Origin: Rhizomys pruinosus
Taxonomy: Eukaryota; Chordata; Mammalia; Rodentia; Spalacidae
Assembly: GCA_009823505.1 (NCBI GenBank)
Contig: VZQC01000392.1
Coordinates: forward strand, 6,220,233 to 6,284,232
Direction of reading: 5' to 3'
DNA: 64,000 bases
This document shows positions 32,960-44,130 of the stretch, one piece after another. Within the stretch, counting starts at the first letter, position 1; the number at the start of each line of letters is the position of its first letter. Made by a program: the position numbers and the translations under genes. Below the pieces are notes generated by a model, which worked only from the letters and a program-made list of their open reading frames with translations, was not told the origin of the DNA and did not search any database.

Positions 32960-33197
32960 CTTTTTTTAAATTTTTATTTATTTATTTTTTATGTGTATGA
33001 ATGTACTGTCTGCATGTAGGTTGGTGCACCCGTGTCGAGCAATGCCTCAGAGGTCAGAGAGGGTGTTGGATTCTGCTGGAACTGGAGTTAAAGACAGTTC
33101 TTAGCCACCATGTGGGTGCTGGGAATCAAACCCAGGTCCTCTGCAAGAGCAGGCAGCACTCTTAACCTCTTAACCACTGAGCTATCTCTCCAGCCCC
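32960..33197 (-). mobile_element. B2 SINE inside L1
   Basis: Antisense B2 with a CTTAACCTCTTAACCACTGA head and a TATTTATTTATTT side tail. It splits the L1 ORF2 remnant between the pieces at 33210 and 32900. Confidence 0.92.
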
Positions 33198-33852
33198 AAG
33201 ATGATATCTTAAAGTGGTTTTAATTTGCATTTCCTTAATTATTAGCAATGTTGAGCATTTTTTAAGATGTTTCTCAGCCATCTCTAATTCCTCACTTGTG
33301 AAGTCTCTGTTCAGCTCCTTGCTCCATCTTTTGAGTGATTCATTTGTTTTCTTTCTTCTTTGTTTTTTGAGTAGTTTATACACTCTGGAAATCAATGCTT
33401 TGTCAGGTGTATCTGTGGTGAAGGTTTCCTCCCACTCTGTGGGGTTTCTCTTTACTTGATTGTTTCTTTTGATGTACAGAAACTTTTAAGTTTAATGAGG
33501 TCCCATTTGTCAATTGTTGACCTTATTTCCTGTGCAGCTGCTGTCTGATTCAGGAAGTCTTTTCCTATGCCTATGTCTTGTAGTCTGCTGCCAACTTTTT
33601 CTTCTATCGCCTTCAGAGTTTGGGGTTTCACATTGAGTTCTTTGATCCATCTGGAGTTGACTTTTGTACAGGGCGAGAGGTAGGGGTTTGACTTTATTCT
33701 TCTACAAGTGGTAATCCAGTTTTGCCAACACCACTTGTTGAAGATGCTGTCTTTCCTCCATGGTGTCTTCTTCATTGTCATCCTTTCAAGCTGCAGCTCT
33801 GAGGAAATATTGACTTGTTACTCTGGCTCCCCAGCAGTGATTCTTCTATCAT

Positions 33853-34155
33853 GCTTGTATCAGCTACTTTTCTGTTGCTGTGATAAAATACCATGACCAA
33901 GGAAACTAATAGAAGGAAGAGGTTATTTCGTTTATGGTTCCAGAGAGGTTAGAGTCCACCGTGGCAGGGAGACATGGTAACAGACGTGGCCACAGCAGAA
34001 AGCAGAGAGCTTTAAGTGGCTAGGGGAAAGAGAGAGAAAAGCTAGAACTTGTCGAGAGGCACTAGAACCTCCACAAACAGCGTCAACAACTGTGGGAAGT
34101 GTTGCAAATACCTGGAGCTTATGGAAGACATTCGAATTCAAACCACCACAGTGCT
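33853..34155 (-). mobile_element. Rodent LTR-like repeat
   Basis: On the minus strand it runs from TGTGGTGGTTTGAATTCGAA to TTTATCACAGCAACAGAAAA. It is the same tail type as the plus-strand copies, but with a different 5' part. Confidence 0.8.
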
Positions 34156-34531
34156 GATCACTGATAAGGACGGATAAAAGCCTATAGCAATGAAGAGGTG
34201 GGAAACTACCCTAAATAGACCTTCAGACTAAGAAGTATGGCCTGTGGCTTATTACACACTATCTGGGGGCTGGACTCAAATTCCCTACAGAACAAAACAA
34301 ATATATGGTCTGTGGAAAGAACAAATGCCAAAGTTGTCGCAGAATTATTTGCTGAAATTTGTCAGAGCTCTGAAATAGGAGCACGAGACCCCACGTGGTA
34401 CTGTAACAAGGGAAGCCCCCAAGGACGTGGGGTTGCTGCGAGCTGAAGCATGCGTAGACAGTGATCTATAGAAGTTAGGTGAGTAGGAGGAGGAGTCCCA
34501 CCCCATGAGTTGGAGTTCCCAGAACATATAT
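34156..34531. other. Unassigned non-coding stretch
   Basis: No recognised element. Confidence 0.45.
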
Positions 34532-34544
34532 AAAAGTCAGGCAT

Positions 34545-34707
34545 ATGCCGGATGTGGTGGCCCACGCCTTTAATCCTAGCACTTGGGAGGCAGAAGAGGC
34601 CGGGGATCTTTGTGAGTTCAAGGCCAGCCTGGTCTACCGAGTTCGTTCCAGGACAGGCTGGGGCTACAGGGAGACCTTGTCTCAAAAAAGACAAAAAAAA
34701 AAAAAAA
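34545..34707 (+). mobile_element. B1 SINE with 13-bp TSD
   Basis: Nearly full B1 from GCCGGATGTGGTGGCCCACG to CTTGTCTCAAAAAAG plus a long A tail. TSD AAAAGTCAGGCAT at 34532-34544 and 34708-34720. Confidence 0.96.
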
Positions 34708-34720
34708 AAAAGTCAGGCAT

Positions 34721-34800
34721 AACAGCACATACATCTGTAATCCTGTCATTCCTACAGTGAGATGGGAGTAGAGACAGGAGAAGCCTTGGTAGCAGGTGAG
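34721..34800 (+). mobile_element. Possible B3-like fragment
   Basis: ACATACATCTGTAATCCTGT and GTGAGATGGGAGTAGAGACA resemble the 3' part of the B3-like element at 35515-35720. Confidence 0.45.
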
Positions 34801-35137
34801 AGCCTGGTAGCCTGGTGTGTGCAGCATGTGTGGACCTGCTAGCCTGGTTGCTGCATGCAGCATGAAAGACATTATGTAAACCTTGAAGAAAAAGGACTGA
34901 GGAAGTACTAGGGAGCAGAACATGAGGAAGGGGCTGAGCACACCTCATGCTCTTTGGTCTTTCAGAGCTATCTATAACACCTTCAGAGTAGGTGGTCTAA
35001 ACAGAGCATAGGAATTATGAACAGCAACTATCTGAAAGACTGCAAGGGAGCCAACTTTAGCTACAGATTACTGTGAAGCATTACCAGTATCTGTGTAATC
35101 GTCTGTGGATCCTCACTGATGTTGACAGTAGTCACTC
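34801..35137. other. Unassigned non-coding stretch
   Basis: No recognised element. Confidence 0.45.
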
Positions 35138-35212
35138 AGTATCTTATGGATTAAATGAATTAATATACACAGAGCTTCTAGCACAAAGTATGACACATAA
35201 GTGCTGTGCAAA
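35138..35212 (-). mobile_element. MIR fragment
   Basis: Antisense MIR: TTAAATGAATTAATATACAC, TTCTAGCACAAAGTATGACA and CATAAGTGCTGTGC. Repeated at 35862-35927 by the local duplication. Confidence 0.7.
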
Positions 35213-35860
35213 ACATGGTTAGTACAATGAGCCAAGCCAAGCCAATGTCCTGACCCCTAGATTTCCTCTGACTTTTTACATTGGGATGCACAATAGGCCA
35301 GAAGACTGTCAGGGGGCAACACCTACCTAAGAACATCATACAGTCCTGGGGAAAGTTCTGGAACATATGGCTTGGGCAGTAGTGGTCAGACTTTGGTGAC
35401 ACCACTGTGCTTAGTTGCTGGCCAAAGTCTGCCCAGGAAGAGTACTGTATGCACATGGTAACTGCAAGTTCTTGTTGTCTTCAGGCTTATCATGGTCTAC
35501 ATTTATGTCTTGAAATCCCACAGCCAGAGAGATGAGACAGTGAATAAAGCACTTGCCACTCAAATATGAGGACCTGAGTTCAGATCCCCAAAACTCACCC
35601 AAAAGCTGGACACAACAGCAGAAACGTCTCTAATCCCATGGCTCTTACGGTGAGATGGGAGACAGGGACAGGGACAGGAGACTCTCAGGAGCCTTGCAGG
35701 CCTTCAAACCTGGCATATACAGAAACAAAGTAAAAACCAAGACATCCTATCTTGAACAAGGTAGAAGGTTAAGATCAACATCCAACATTGTCTTCTGACG
35801 GTGTATGTGCACCATGGCACCTGTGCACCTGCACTTACACATATGAATGAATATATATAT
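35146..35860 (+). repeat. Local tandem duplication, copy 1 (715 bp)
   Basis: Offset 715 to 35861. It contains the MIR part, unassigned sequence and a B3-like SINE (35515-35720), and ends in a short AT run that jumps straight back to the unit start. Confidence 0.9.
35515..35720 (+). mobile_element. B3-like SINE
   Basis: CCAGAGAGATGAGACAGTGA, AGTTCAGATCCCCAAAACTC, then TCTCTAATCCCATGGCTCTT and GAGATGGGAGACAGG, the composite expected of B3. Repeated at 36229-36430. Confidence 0.65.
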
Positions 35861-36566
35861 ATGGATTAAATGAATTAATATACACAGAGCTTCTAGCACA
35901 AAGTATGACACATAAGTGCTGTGCAAAACATGGTTAGTACAATGAGCCAAGCCAAGCCAATGTCCTGACCCCTAGATTTCCTCTGACTTTTTACATTGGG
36001 ATGCTACAATAGGCCAGAAGACGTCAGGGGGCAACACCTACCTAAGAACATCATACAGTCCTGGGGAAAGTTCTGGAACATATGGCTTGGGCAGTAGTGG
36101 TCAGACTTTGGTGACACCACTGTGCTTAGTTGCTGGCCAAAGTCTGCCCAGGAAGAGTACTGTATGCACATGGTAACTGCAAGTTCTTGTTGTCTTCAGG
36201 CTTATCATGGTCTACATTTATGTCTTGAAATCCACAGCCAGAGAGATGAGACAGTGAATAAAGCACTTGCCACTCAAATAGAGGACCTGAGTTCAGATCC
36301 CCAAAACTCACCAAAACTTGGGACACAACAGCAGAAACGTCTCTAATCCCATGGCTCTTACGGTGAGATGGGGACAGGGACAGGGACAGGAGACTCTCAG
36401 GAGCCTTGCAGGCCTTTCAAACCTGGCCATTACAGAAACAAAGTAAAAACCAAGACATCCTATCTTGAACAAGGTAGAAGGTTAAGATCAACATCCAACA
36501 CTTGTCTTCTTGACGGTGTATGTGCACCATGCACCTGTGCACCTGCACTGTACACAATGGGAATGA
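35861..36566 (+). repeat. Local tandem duplication, copy 2, ending at N
   Basis: Matches copy 1 with many one-base insertions and deletions and few substitutions (for example GCTACAATAGG against GCACAATAGG, AGACGTCAGG against AGACTGTCAGG). It stops at the unknown base 36567, just before an AT repeat. Confidence 0.9.
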
Positions 36567-36567
36567 N

Positions 36568-36601
<34 letters not shown>
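36567..36601. repeat. N followed by (AT)n microsatellite
   Basis: The single N precedes about 33 bases of AT repeat. Both are likely tied to incomplete assembly of this repeat. Confidence 0.93.
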
Positions 36602-36604
<3 letters not shown>

Positions 36605-36613
36605 AACTTACAC

Positions 36614-36772
36614 TCAGAGAGAAAGAGAATGAAAGAAGGAAGGAAAGAAGGAAAACAGGAAAGGAAGGAGGGAGGAAGGGGAAGGTGGGAGAGAGGGAGG
36701 GAGGGAAGGAAGGAGGAAGGAAGGGAAGGTGGAAGGGAGGGAGGAGGGAAGGAAAGAAGGAAGGAAAGAAAT
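36614..36772. repeat. Polypurine GGAA-rich tract
   Basis: About 160 bases of GAAGGAAGG-type sequence, purine only on the plus strand apart from a few T. Open frames across it are composition artefacts. Confidence 0.93.
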
Positions 36773-36844
36773 TCTGGTTCTCAGTGTGATGGAATTAGCA
36801 GGGTTAGGGGTAGGGTGGGAGTTGATTCTTTCAAGAGAACAGAG

Positions 36845-37065
36845 CCCCCCTGAGTGGATTAGTGCCCTAGGGATTAAGGCCGAGGGAGCTTATCTTCTGA
36901 CTTTCTATTTTGTGAGCTCACAGGGAAAAAAGACCACCCACGAGCCGGGAGATTTGTCGGTCCTCATCAAACACCAAATTTGTCAGGACTTTGATTAAGA
37001 ACATCTCAGCCTCCAGAACTGTGAGAAATAAAACATCCAAGATTTTGTGACAGTGGTCTGATTAG
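36845..37065 (+). mobile_element. MaLR-type LTR fragment (MLT1-like)
   Basis: GATTAGTGCCCTAGGGATTA, CACGAGCCGGGAGATTTGTC, GACTTTGATTAAGAAC and CAGCCTCCAGAACTGTGAGA then AATAAAAC match the 3' half of old mammalian MaLR LTRs, including the poly(A) signal. Confidence 0.75.
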
Positions 37066-37434
37066 ATCCAGGCAGAGTCCAGGGAAACCAAGGAGCAACC
37101 GATGGATGTCATGGCTTCTTACTCTTCGGAAAGTTCCTCCCAGCTCCTGACTCGACACGGCATCTTCTAGACTGGCAAGTTGGATCAGACTACTGATTGC
37201 TGGTTCTCTGAGTCTTTTCGCTGATATGATCCTCATGGTGGAGCTCCTATTTCTACTTTCTCTACAGACACAGACAGCTTCAAATAAACTTCGTACCTAC
37301 AGTGTGCTCGCTGCCTTTAATCTTCTTATTCTGGGCCCCGGGGCCTTGTCTTTCCAACCTATGAAGTCCTTTAGAGATCTTAAAAATAGATCTTGTGACA
37401 GTGGTATAGTAGAAGATCACCATCATCAAATAGA
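37066..37434. other. Unassigned non-coding stretch
   Basis: No recognised element. Confidence 0.45.
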
Positions 37435-37545
37435 CAGAATTAGATCTGTCTCTATCATTTATTAATTATGCCAGCTACTAAACTCCAATCAATCTCAGTT
37501 TCTCTGTCTAATAGAACTAATACCTTACATTCAGGATTGAGCTAC
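37435..37545 (-). mobile_element. Possible MIR fragment
   Basis: ATGCCAGCTACTAAACTCCA, CAATCTCAGTTTCTCTGTCT and AATAGAACTAATACCTTACA resemble antisense MIR. Confidence 0.55.
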
Positions 37546-37894
37546 CAACTGGGTGTAAAAAGGTCGTGTCTTTCCTAGCAGTTTCTGGATGGATCACAGC
37601 AAATGCACAATACCTGCTGTTTTTCTATCCTTCCTTCCCAGCATTTTGTCTTTTCCAAGTTAGTCACCTCCATGTTCCTTATTCATTCAGGAATGCTTCC
37701 TCTTATAATGCTCCAAAAACATCTTAATCTATAATGATTTAAAGAGATTACTTGCAAAGTAGGATCCAATGCTTACCTCACACTATGTTGGTTTGAGCAC
37801 CCTGAAATAAAGGATAATTATCCGCTAAAACCCATCTTGGCTGATGCTCATTAAACTTTCCTTAACATTTGAGCTCCTTACCGTGGCTCTTGTC
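37546..37894. other. Unassigned non-coding stretch
   Basis: No recognised element. Confidence 0.45.
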
Positions 37895-38215
37895 ATACTG
37901 TTCCTTCTCCCTAGATTGCTCTTCCTTCTCATACTTCTGCTGGCTCAGCCTTTCAACACTCAGTCATTTCCCTAAAGAAGTGAACTCTCACTACTTCATC
38001 TAAACTAAGTCTCTATTATCTCTCTCCTAGCACTCTGCTCTTTTCCCTTATAGAACTTATCTCACTTTAAATATATGCTTATTCCAATGGTTCCAATTGT
38101 TTAATACTATTTTCTCAAAGGACACAAAACTTCATAAAGGCAGGAACTGTATCATATCTACAGCAGCCAGCAGGGAGGTGACAAATCAATAATACTGTTG
38201 AGTGAATGTATGACT
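37895..38215 (+). mobile_element. L2 LINE 3' end
   Basis: TCCTTCTCCCTAGATTGCTC, TAGAACTTATCTCACTTTAA, CTTCATAAAGGCAGGAACTG and GTTGAGTGAATGTATGACTG follow the L2 3' end in order. Confidence 0.75.
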
Positions 38216-39174
38216 GGATTATGCTCACGTTTTTTTGGCAAGCTCATTGCATTGTAGATTCATATTCAGCTTCGTGTTCATCATTCTTTAGGGTTTTTTC
38301 CTACTTGCTGCAGCTCAGTTGCATTATTTATATAACTATGGATGTGTGTGCATGTGTACAAGCTTGTATGTGTCACACAAGCAAAAACACTTATTTGGAT
38401 AAAACAATGAGTTTTTAAGTCACCAGAGGGATTTGGTATGTGTATATATGAGAATAAAGATAATATTGACAAAGAGCCCTGAGTCAGATCATGGAATACT
38501 TGAATAGCATTGTGAGGCTCTAAATAGTATTTCATGTCCAATGGTGGAGAGAAAGTGCAATGGTTTTATTCATAATTCAAGAAGTGGAGTCATGAGCAGG
38601 CACCCAGGACCAGAGATGCCAAATCAAAAGGAATATCCTAAAGTCACAGTCAACACAAGGCTTAATCCCTGGGGACCACAACACTTAACCTATTAGTTGC
38701 AACGCTATTCATTTATTAATAACTTTTGAAAAAGAAATAGCAGGTGTTGTCATAAATGTCGTATGTTCCTGCTGTTGTAAGTGCCAGATGTCTAGAAGGG
38801 CGTTGTTGGTCTTCTGGTAGCTATAAGGTTGATGACTCCACTGCCAAACCCATGTCTAGGCTACAGGGCCCATTGTGCAAGACTGCTAATCTTATAACCA
38901 ACATGTACCCACAAAACTGATGGCCTCCTGGGGAAACCCTCTAGGGAGTTGGTAATTCTGAAGTCATACCCGGCCAGGAAGCTGTTGGCTTCTGTGGCTC
39001 CCATGCTTGGATGAACCTGTGGTCAGAGGCTGTTAGCCTCTGTGACCACCCAACCAGTCGCAGGAGCCAGGCCCATGACCAGACAAGCTGAAAAGCTAGC
39101 TGTAAGATTGACAGTTCCATGATTGATCTGGCTAAGGAAAATATGCACACAATAAAAACCCAGAGATCTCATCC
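38216..39174. other. Unassigned non-coding stretch
   Basis: About 1 kb with no confident call. The part from about 38900 may belong to the ERV-like LTR that follows, since it continues without a visible break. Confidence 0.4.
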
Positions 39175-39390
39175 TGTGACACAATTTGTAGAAATTCTCT
39201 TTATTCTTACAGGGCAACCAGTTTATATAGGGTTGAGGAAGACAGTGTGACATCACTTCCTAGCAGCCAATCCTAGACCTTCATACCATCACATGCCATC
39301 CCAGCTTGTGGGTGGTAAACAAGGAAGTCTTGTGATCTGGCTCGGGACACTAACACATGCTGGCTGAAATGTTAGCCCACACATACCTAA
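39175..39390 (-). mobile_element. Possible ERV LTR
   Basis: On the minus strand a TATA-like CCTATATAAACTGG (39216-39229) is followed closely by AATAAAG (39199-39205), an arrangement seen in rodent ERV LTRs. LTR ends are not defined and no coding domain is seen. Confidence 0.4.
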
Positions 39391-39408
39391 GCTCAGCCAC
39401 ACCCACAG

Positions 39409-39550
39409 GGTGTGGTGGTGCATGTCTTTAATCCCAGCACTCAGGAAGCAGAGGCATGTGGATCGCTGAGTTTGAGCCCAGTCTGTTCCATGTAGTGAGT
39501 TCCAGGCCAGCCAGGGCTACATAGTAAGATCCTGTCTCAAAAACAAAGAA
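39409..39550 (+). mobile_element. B1 SINE
   Basis: Sense B1: GGGTGTGGTGGTGCATGTCT, TTAATCCCAGCACTCAGGAA and GATCCTGTCTCAAAAACAAA. Confidence 0.93.
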
Positions 39551-39716
39551 ATTGAGATGGAAATGGGAACTTGTGGTCAGGCCTAATCCTGTGAACAATG
39601 AAAGAAGAATCATTGAACATAATACAGAATGATGGGAATATTCATTATTTTAGAAGATACCACCTAAAGTGAAGGGGAGAGGGAGAGCCTGAGCCTGGAA
39701 AACTGACTTAGAATAT

Positions 39717-39876
39717 TCTTTTTTTTTTTTTTGGTCTTCTAGAGACAGGGTCTCCCTATAGCTCCAGCTGTCCTGGAACTTGCTATGTAGACCAGGCTGG
39801 CCTTGAACTCATAGAGATCTGCCTGGCTCTGCCTCCCAAGTGCTAGGATTAAAGGCGTGTACCACCATGCCCAGCT
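39717..39876 (-). mobile_element. B1 SINE
   Basis: Antisense B1 from a T run and GAGACAGGGTCTCCCTATAG to GTACCACCATGCCCAGCT. A short TAGAAT repeat on both sides may be part of the TSD. Confidence 0.95.
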
Positions 39877-39879
39877 AGA

Positions 39880-39926
39880 ATTTTTTTTTTATTTTAATTT
39901 TTATTGATGCTTTGTGCATTTCATAC

Positions 39927-39957
<31 letters not shown>

Positions 39958-40045
39958 CCCCTCCTTTTTTCCCCCCCACACCCCACCCCATCCCAGATCA
40001 TTGCATTCTGCCAAACGTGTCCTGCATCTTTCTCTCAGTTTTTTT
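39880..40045 (-). mobile_element. L1-like 3' end
   Basis: On the minus strand, GGCAGAATGCAATGATCTGG then a G-rich tract, A-rich run and AATAAAAATT recall the L1 tails at 23455 and 31906. A 28-base T run and a 14-base T run lie inside. Confidence 0.6.
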
Positions 40046-41480
40046 TTTTTTTTCATTTTTTTACTATAAGTTTGATAATCGTGTGTACAAGCATCCCTCG
40101 TGCAAAACCAACCTGCAGGCCTGTTGTGCCCGAACCCCTACGTCCCATTCCAGTGGGGGGTGACAGGTTGTTGTTCAATCAAGTTGAATAAATGAGTGTC
40201 CAGATTTTTCTACATTTGCTGTTGTTTTCCACATTCACCCCAATCGCAAGCCCTACATTCCACATGCCCCCTCTTCTGCAGATTGTTCCTAGGCTTAGAA
40301 AAAGGGCACAGGTGGTTGAGAGGTTAAAACAGTCCACCTCTCTCTGGATGGCTGCTTGACTTGGGACTCTGGTCAATTCTGGCTGTTTCCTTCATTGGCT
40401 GACCAAGTTTGTCCAGGAATAACCTTTCGATCCACTTAATGAGCACTCGCAATTAGATATATAGGTTTAAGCAGTACTATTATGTTACGGTAGGTTACTT
40501 AGCATAGGACACAATGTTTGGATGATATTGTTAAATCCCATGATTACCATTCTTCCCCCCTGTTAAATATTGACAGGGTTTCTTACTGTGGCTTATAACC
40601 TTAACCACTGTAGAGGATAGTGATTGCTGCATGGTTATCCTCCAAGAGAGAGAGAGCCAATAGCCAATTTAGACTTTGGGATATACAGGGCACATGGCTG
40701 GCCTTGCTGCACAAGTATTTCCAGGCAGGGTGAGGTGTAGCTGGTGTGATGGGGAGTCTTGCTAACTCAGGGGACCCGTATTTGCTTTATTGGTGGCCTT
40801 TGAGTAACACCATCTCCGGCATTCCAGAGGCCATCGTACATTTGCATGTGTGTCTCAATACATCCTCCCATGTTAACGTCGGTCTCTGCGCGGCAGCGAC
40901 GGTCATAATATGCCTCCCTCCCTGCAGGTATCCCAATTAAAGGCAAGGAGCCATTACCTTTGTGGGGCCTGGATCTCCACTGGCCAACATCCCCTGGTTT
41001 TAGACACAATCTATTGCTGATTCAGAGCTCCTGACTATTATTACTTGCCTTGAGTGCCTAATAGCCCTATGTACTTTAGTATTCTATATTGCTTCTGAAC
41101 AAGAGCGTAATCCGTTTCCACAGTTCTTATTAAAGAAGTGCAGTTTTACTTAGTTTTAGGAGATTACCTGCTATAATATGGTTGTCTCCAATTTATCAGT
41201 TGGGGATACGACTTCATCATTGTCATATTCTCCTTGTTCTATGGGGAGGAAGGCAAGAAAGTCTCTCTGATCAGAACTTTGTGGCACCTAGAAGGCTAAG
41301 TTTCATTGAACCATTATAAATAGTTTTACATGTAGGATCCACAGAGGTGGTTCGTTGTTTATGGCAATCGAGGCTTTTTCTTCCTTTCAATGTGAGGACA
41401 TTGGCTTGGGTGAATTTGATGTAATTCTGATGCCTTGATTTCCCCCTATAGTTATGTTATAATACAACTGTCTTCTGGAG
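40046..41480. other. Unrecognised 1.4-kb segment, possibly ERV-derived
   Basis: No SINE, and no family that I recognise. Frames are short (longest 80 codons, 40767-41009 minus) and no retroviral domain is readable. CpG-bearing sequence (GCGCGGCAGCGACGG near 40890) and the nearby minus-strand LTR-like piece make a decayed ERV interior a guess only. Confidence 0.3.
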
Positions 41481-42422
41481 ACTATCACGCTAAAAAAAAG
41501 GGGGTGGGAAACAAAGATCATGAAACTTTTTTTTTTTATACCTTGCTAATTTCAAATTCTTAAAACTAATAGGGAAAAAGATTTGTTTGTTGTCCAACAG
41601 GCCAAAACGTTACCAAATTTAATGCGCTGAGAAAGAAAAGATACAGCTTTTGCATTGTAGGATATACAAAAGTGGCAACGGAAAGGACTGAACCAGCTAG
41701 ATCTTAATACTAAGTCTGTGCTGAACAGCTGGATCATTCATATTTGAGCTCATTGTTGGACAAATTGTTGAAAATTCATGCATAGTGTGAGTGACGTAGA
41801 CACCACATAAAAATCCTGACCTCAGAGGAGGAATAATCAGGGAGGGAGGAAGATAGTAAAGGGACAAGAGAGGACGGTTACAAAAAGAGTTGGTGACCGC
41901 TTCCTATTATTGAGAAGAGGAGCAGGTTGCACATATAGACAGACAGGTGTGCAGTTTAACCAGTGGAACAGGAAGGAAATCTTGCTAGGACTTGACCCTT
42001 CCTTCTTACCATGCTTATGAGCCTTTTCTAGCCTGCTTCATCCACCAGCAATTGGGGTACACTCGGAACTTAAGATGCTTTTTCACACTCCCCTTGGTCT
42101 GTGCCCTTTGTTCTGTCTTGCTTATCTCTGTACTCATGAACTTCTTCCCTCGGCTTACGCCACAGGCTTCCAATTGCTTCCTCTTTCCTTGCTGCTTTCC
42201 CAGCTCTGATGTGGCATTGGCGATCATTGGTTTTAGTCACTTCTTTTTGAGATCACTGAACTCATCTCTAAAGAATCCAGGGACCAAGAATACCCATAAA
42301 TTCAACACATAGAAAAACTTTCTCACTTTCCAAAAATGTTTCACTTTTACCAGCATATTGGAACTGTTTTATACAAAATTGATGGCATTCCGTATCTGTG
42401 CCCATTGTTCTATAATTTTCAT
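41481..42422. other. Unassigned non-coding stretch
   Basis: A/T-rich with no recognised element. The 106-codon frame at 41992-42312 has an overlapping antisense frame and no domain. Confidence 0.45.
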
Positions 42423-42439
42423 AAAAACTATAGAAAGGT

Positions 42440-42703
42440 GGGGCTGGAGAGATGGCCTAGCGGTTAAGAAGCGCCGACTGCTCTTGCAGAGGACCCCGGG
42501 TTCGATCCCCACCACCCACATGGCGGCTGAGAAACCATCTGTAACTCCAATTCCAGGAGAACAGAACTCCGGTTCCAGGGCAACTCCGACACTCTCTTCT
42601 GACCTCCGTGAGGCACTCGCACCCACAAAGGTGCGCAGACCTGCATGCAGACAATACATTCATACACATAAAATAAATAAATAAATAAATAAAATTTTAG
42701 AAA
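42440..42703 (+). mobile_element. B2 SINE, long form, with 17-bp TSD
   Basis: A box GGCCTAGCGG and B box GGTTCGATCCC intact; long internal form with a further short insertion (AGAACAGAACTCCGG). Tail (AAAT)n. TSD AAAAACTATAGAAAGGT at 42423-42439 and 42704-42720. Confidence 0.96.
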
Positions 42704-42720
42704 AAAAACTATAGAAAGGT

Positions 42721-43434
42721 AATAATTTTAAGAAGACTTTTTTTCTAACTAGTTAGAATAAACATATAAAGTAGCCCTAAATCTGTAGATCTCATACCGA
42801 TGACAAACAGGCCACTTTGTCTGTCACTATCCTCTTCACTCACAGATGCTAAGAGAAGAGAAATCAGCTCCCTGCTTCTCTTCTTATGCTGTGTCTATGA
42901 AATGAGTTCTGTTGACACAACTCCCCCAGTCTCCAGTCACACCTCCTAACGAGGAACATGACATTGGTACCCTCCTTCAGTTGCCATTTTTGTTGTTTAT
43001 GAGCCTTGGCCTAGAATATACTCTTAGAAAAGAAAGAAAAATTAAAACAAAAACTTAGATTCATACACCAGGGTGTATTCTATTTTTCTTGGGCTAGTTG
43101 TTTACAGCTTATTCCTCCTATCACTGAGAAAAACACAATTACTAGGGTTAATTCACTGGATGCCAGGCTCCTTATTCCTTCATTTAGAATGCAGAAAGGA
43201 GGGCAGCTTTCTTCCAATTCTCTGTGTGAGTGTATATCTATTAATCAAAATGTATAATGAATCTTCTTCAAAGATGCAAGGTAAGTTAATAGAGAAAGAC
43301 TAGTCTTCAACCAAAATTTCTTATATCAACGACTGACATGCAAAAGAATGAAAAAAGTGCTTCCTAATTCACTAATATTTATAATTATATATATATATAT
43401 ATCTATATATATATTACACACACACACATTATTT
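42721..43434. other. Unassigned non-coding stretch
   Basis: Contains an AT/CA-rich microsatellite patch at 43384-43430. No gene is recognised. Confidence 0.5.
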
Positions 43435-43640
43435 CAAATGGACAAAAGACTTGAATGTAAAATCCAGTGCCTACTAACTCTTAGAAGAAAATATGAATAA
43501 ATGTTTGTGACCTTGGGTTAAGAAAAGCCTTATTAGATATGCCCCAAAACACAAACAGCTAAAAAATTAAATAAATTATGCTTTATAAAAATTAAAGTTT
43601 CACACTTTAAATAACACTACTGCTTTAAAAGAAAACAAAA

Positions 43641-43782
43641 ATTGGATGCAGTGGCTCATGCCTTTAACCCCATAAGGAGACAGAGAGAGGCACGCGAATT
43701 TCTGAGATATCAAGGCTAACCTGGTCTGGTCTACAAAGTGAGTTTCAGCTAGCTGACTGGGAGAACCTATCTCTAAATAAAA
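43641..43782 (+). mobile_element. B1 SINE
   Basis: GATGCAGTGGCTCATGCCTT, then CAAGGCTAACCTGGTC and GAGAACCTATCTCTAAATAA. It lies within the L1M and leads into a GATA repeat. Confidence 0.85.
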
Positions 43783-43803
43783 AGATAGATTAGATAGATA
43801 GAT

Positions 43804-43857
<54 letters not shown>
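43783..43857. repeat. (GATA)n microsatellite
   Basis: About 18 GATA units with small breaks, grown from the tail of the B1. Confidence 0.97.
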
Positions 43858-43929
43858 TAACACTACTCTTTAAGTGAAAAGATACCTAAGAATGTAAGAA
43901 AATACTTACAGATTATACATCTGATAAAG

Positions 43930-44063
43930 GTAGACAAGGTTTTTCATGCCTGTATTCCCAGAACTCAGGAGGCTCACGAAGAAGGATCGCCACATGTTCA
44001 AAGCCAGCCTAGGCTACCCAGTGAGTTCCAGGACAGCACAGGCTATAGAATGAGACCCTGTGA
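43930..44063 (+). mobile_element. B1 SINE
   Basis: TTTTTCATGCCTGTATTCCC, AGAACTCAGGAGGCTCACGA and TGAGTTCCAGGACAGCACAG, then GAGACCCTGTGATGC. Confidence 0.85.
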
Positions 44064-44079
44064 TGCAAAGTGCATGCGA

Positions 44080-44088
44080 GCACACACA

Positions 44089-44121
<33 letters not shown>

Positions 44122-44130
44122 CACACACAC
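44080..44130. repeat. (CA)n microsatellite
   Basis: About 25 CA units with one G break, next to the preceding B1 tail. Confidence 0.97.

Larger units (their letters stand above)
31906..33770 (-). mobile_element. 5'-truncated L1 with ORF2 3' end
   Basis: On the minus strand this is the end of L1 ORF2 followed by the 3' UTR and A tail. Pieces of the ORF2 C-terminal part are readable: near 33720-33480 ([12 protein letters not shown], then [17 protein letters not shown] residues), 33395-33210 and 32778-32455 (SDPAIPLLGMYPQ, AALFTIAKSWNQPK, MWYIYTMEFYAVVK). Frames are broken and a B2 sits inside. A 17-bp TSD (TTCATTGTCATCYTTTC) lies at 31889-31905 and 33771-33787. It is dead, with no ORF1 or 5' end. 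The 3' UTR holds a long triplet block. Confidence 0.93.

Noticed and set aside
43783..43857. Regular spaced repeats as a CRISPR-like array
   Set aside because: Simple GATA microsatellite in a mammalian genome; no unique spacers.
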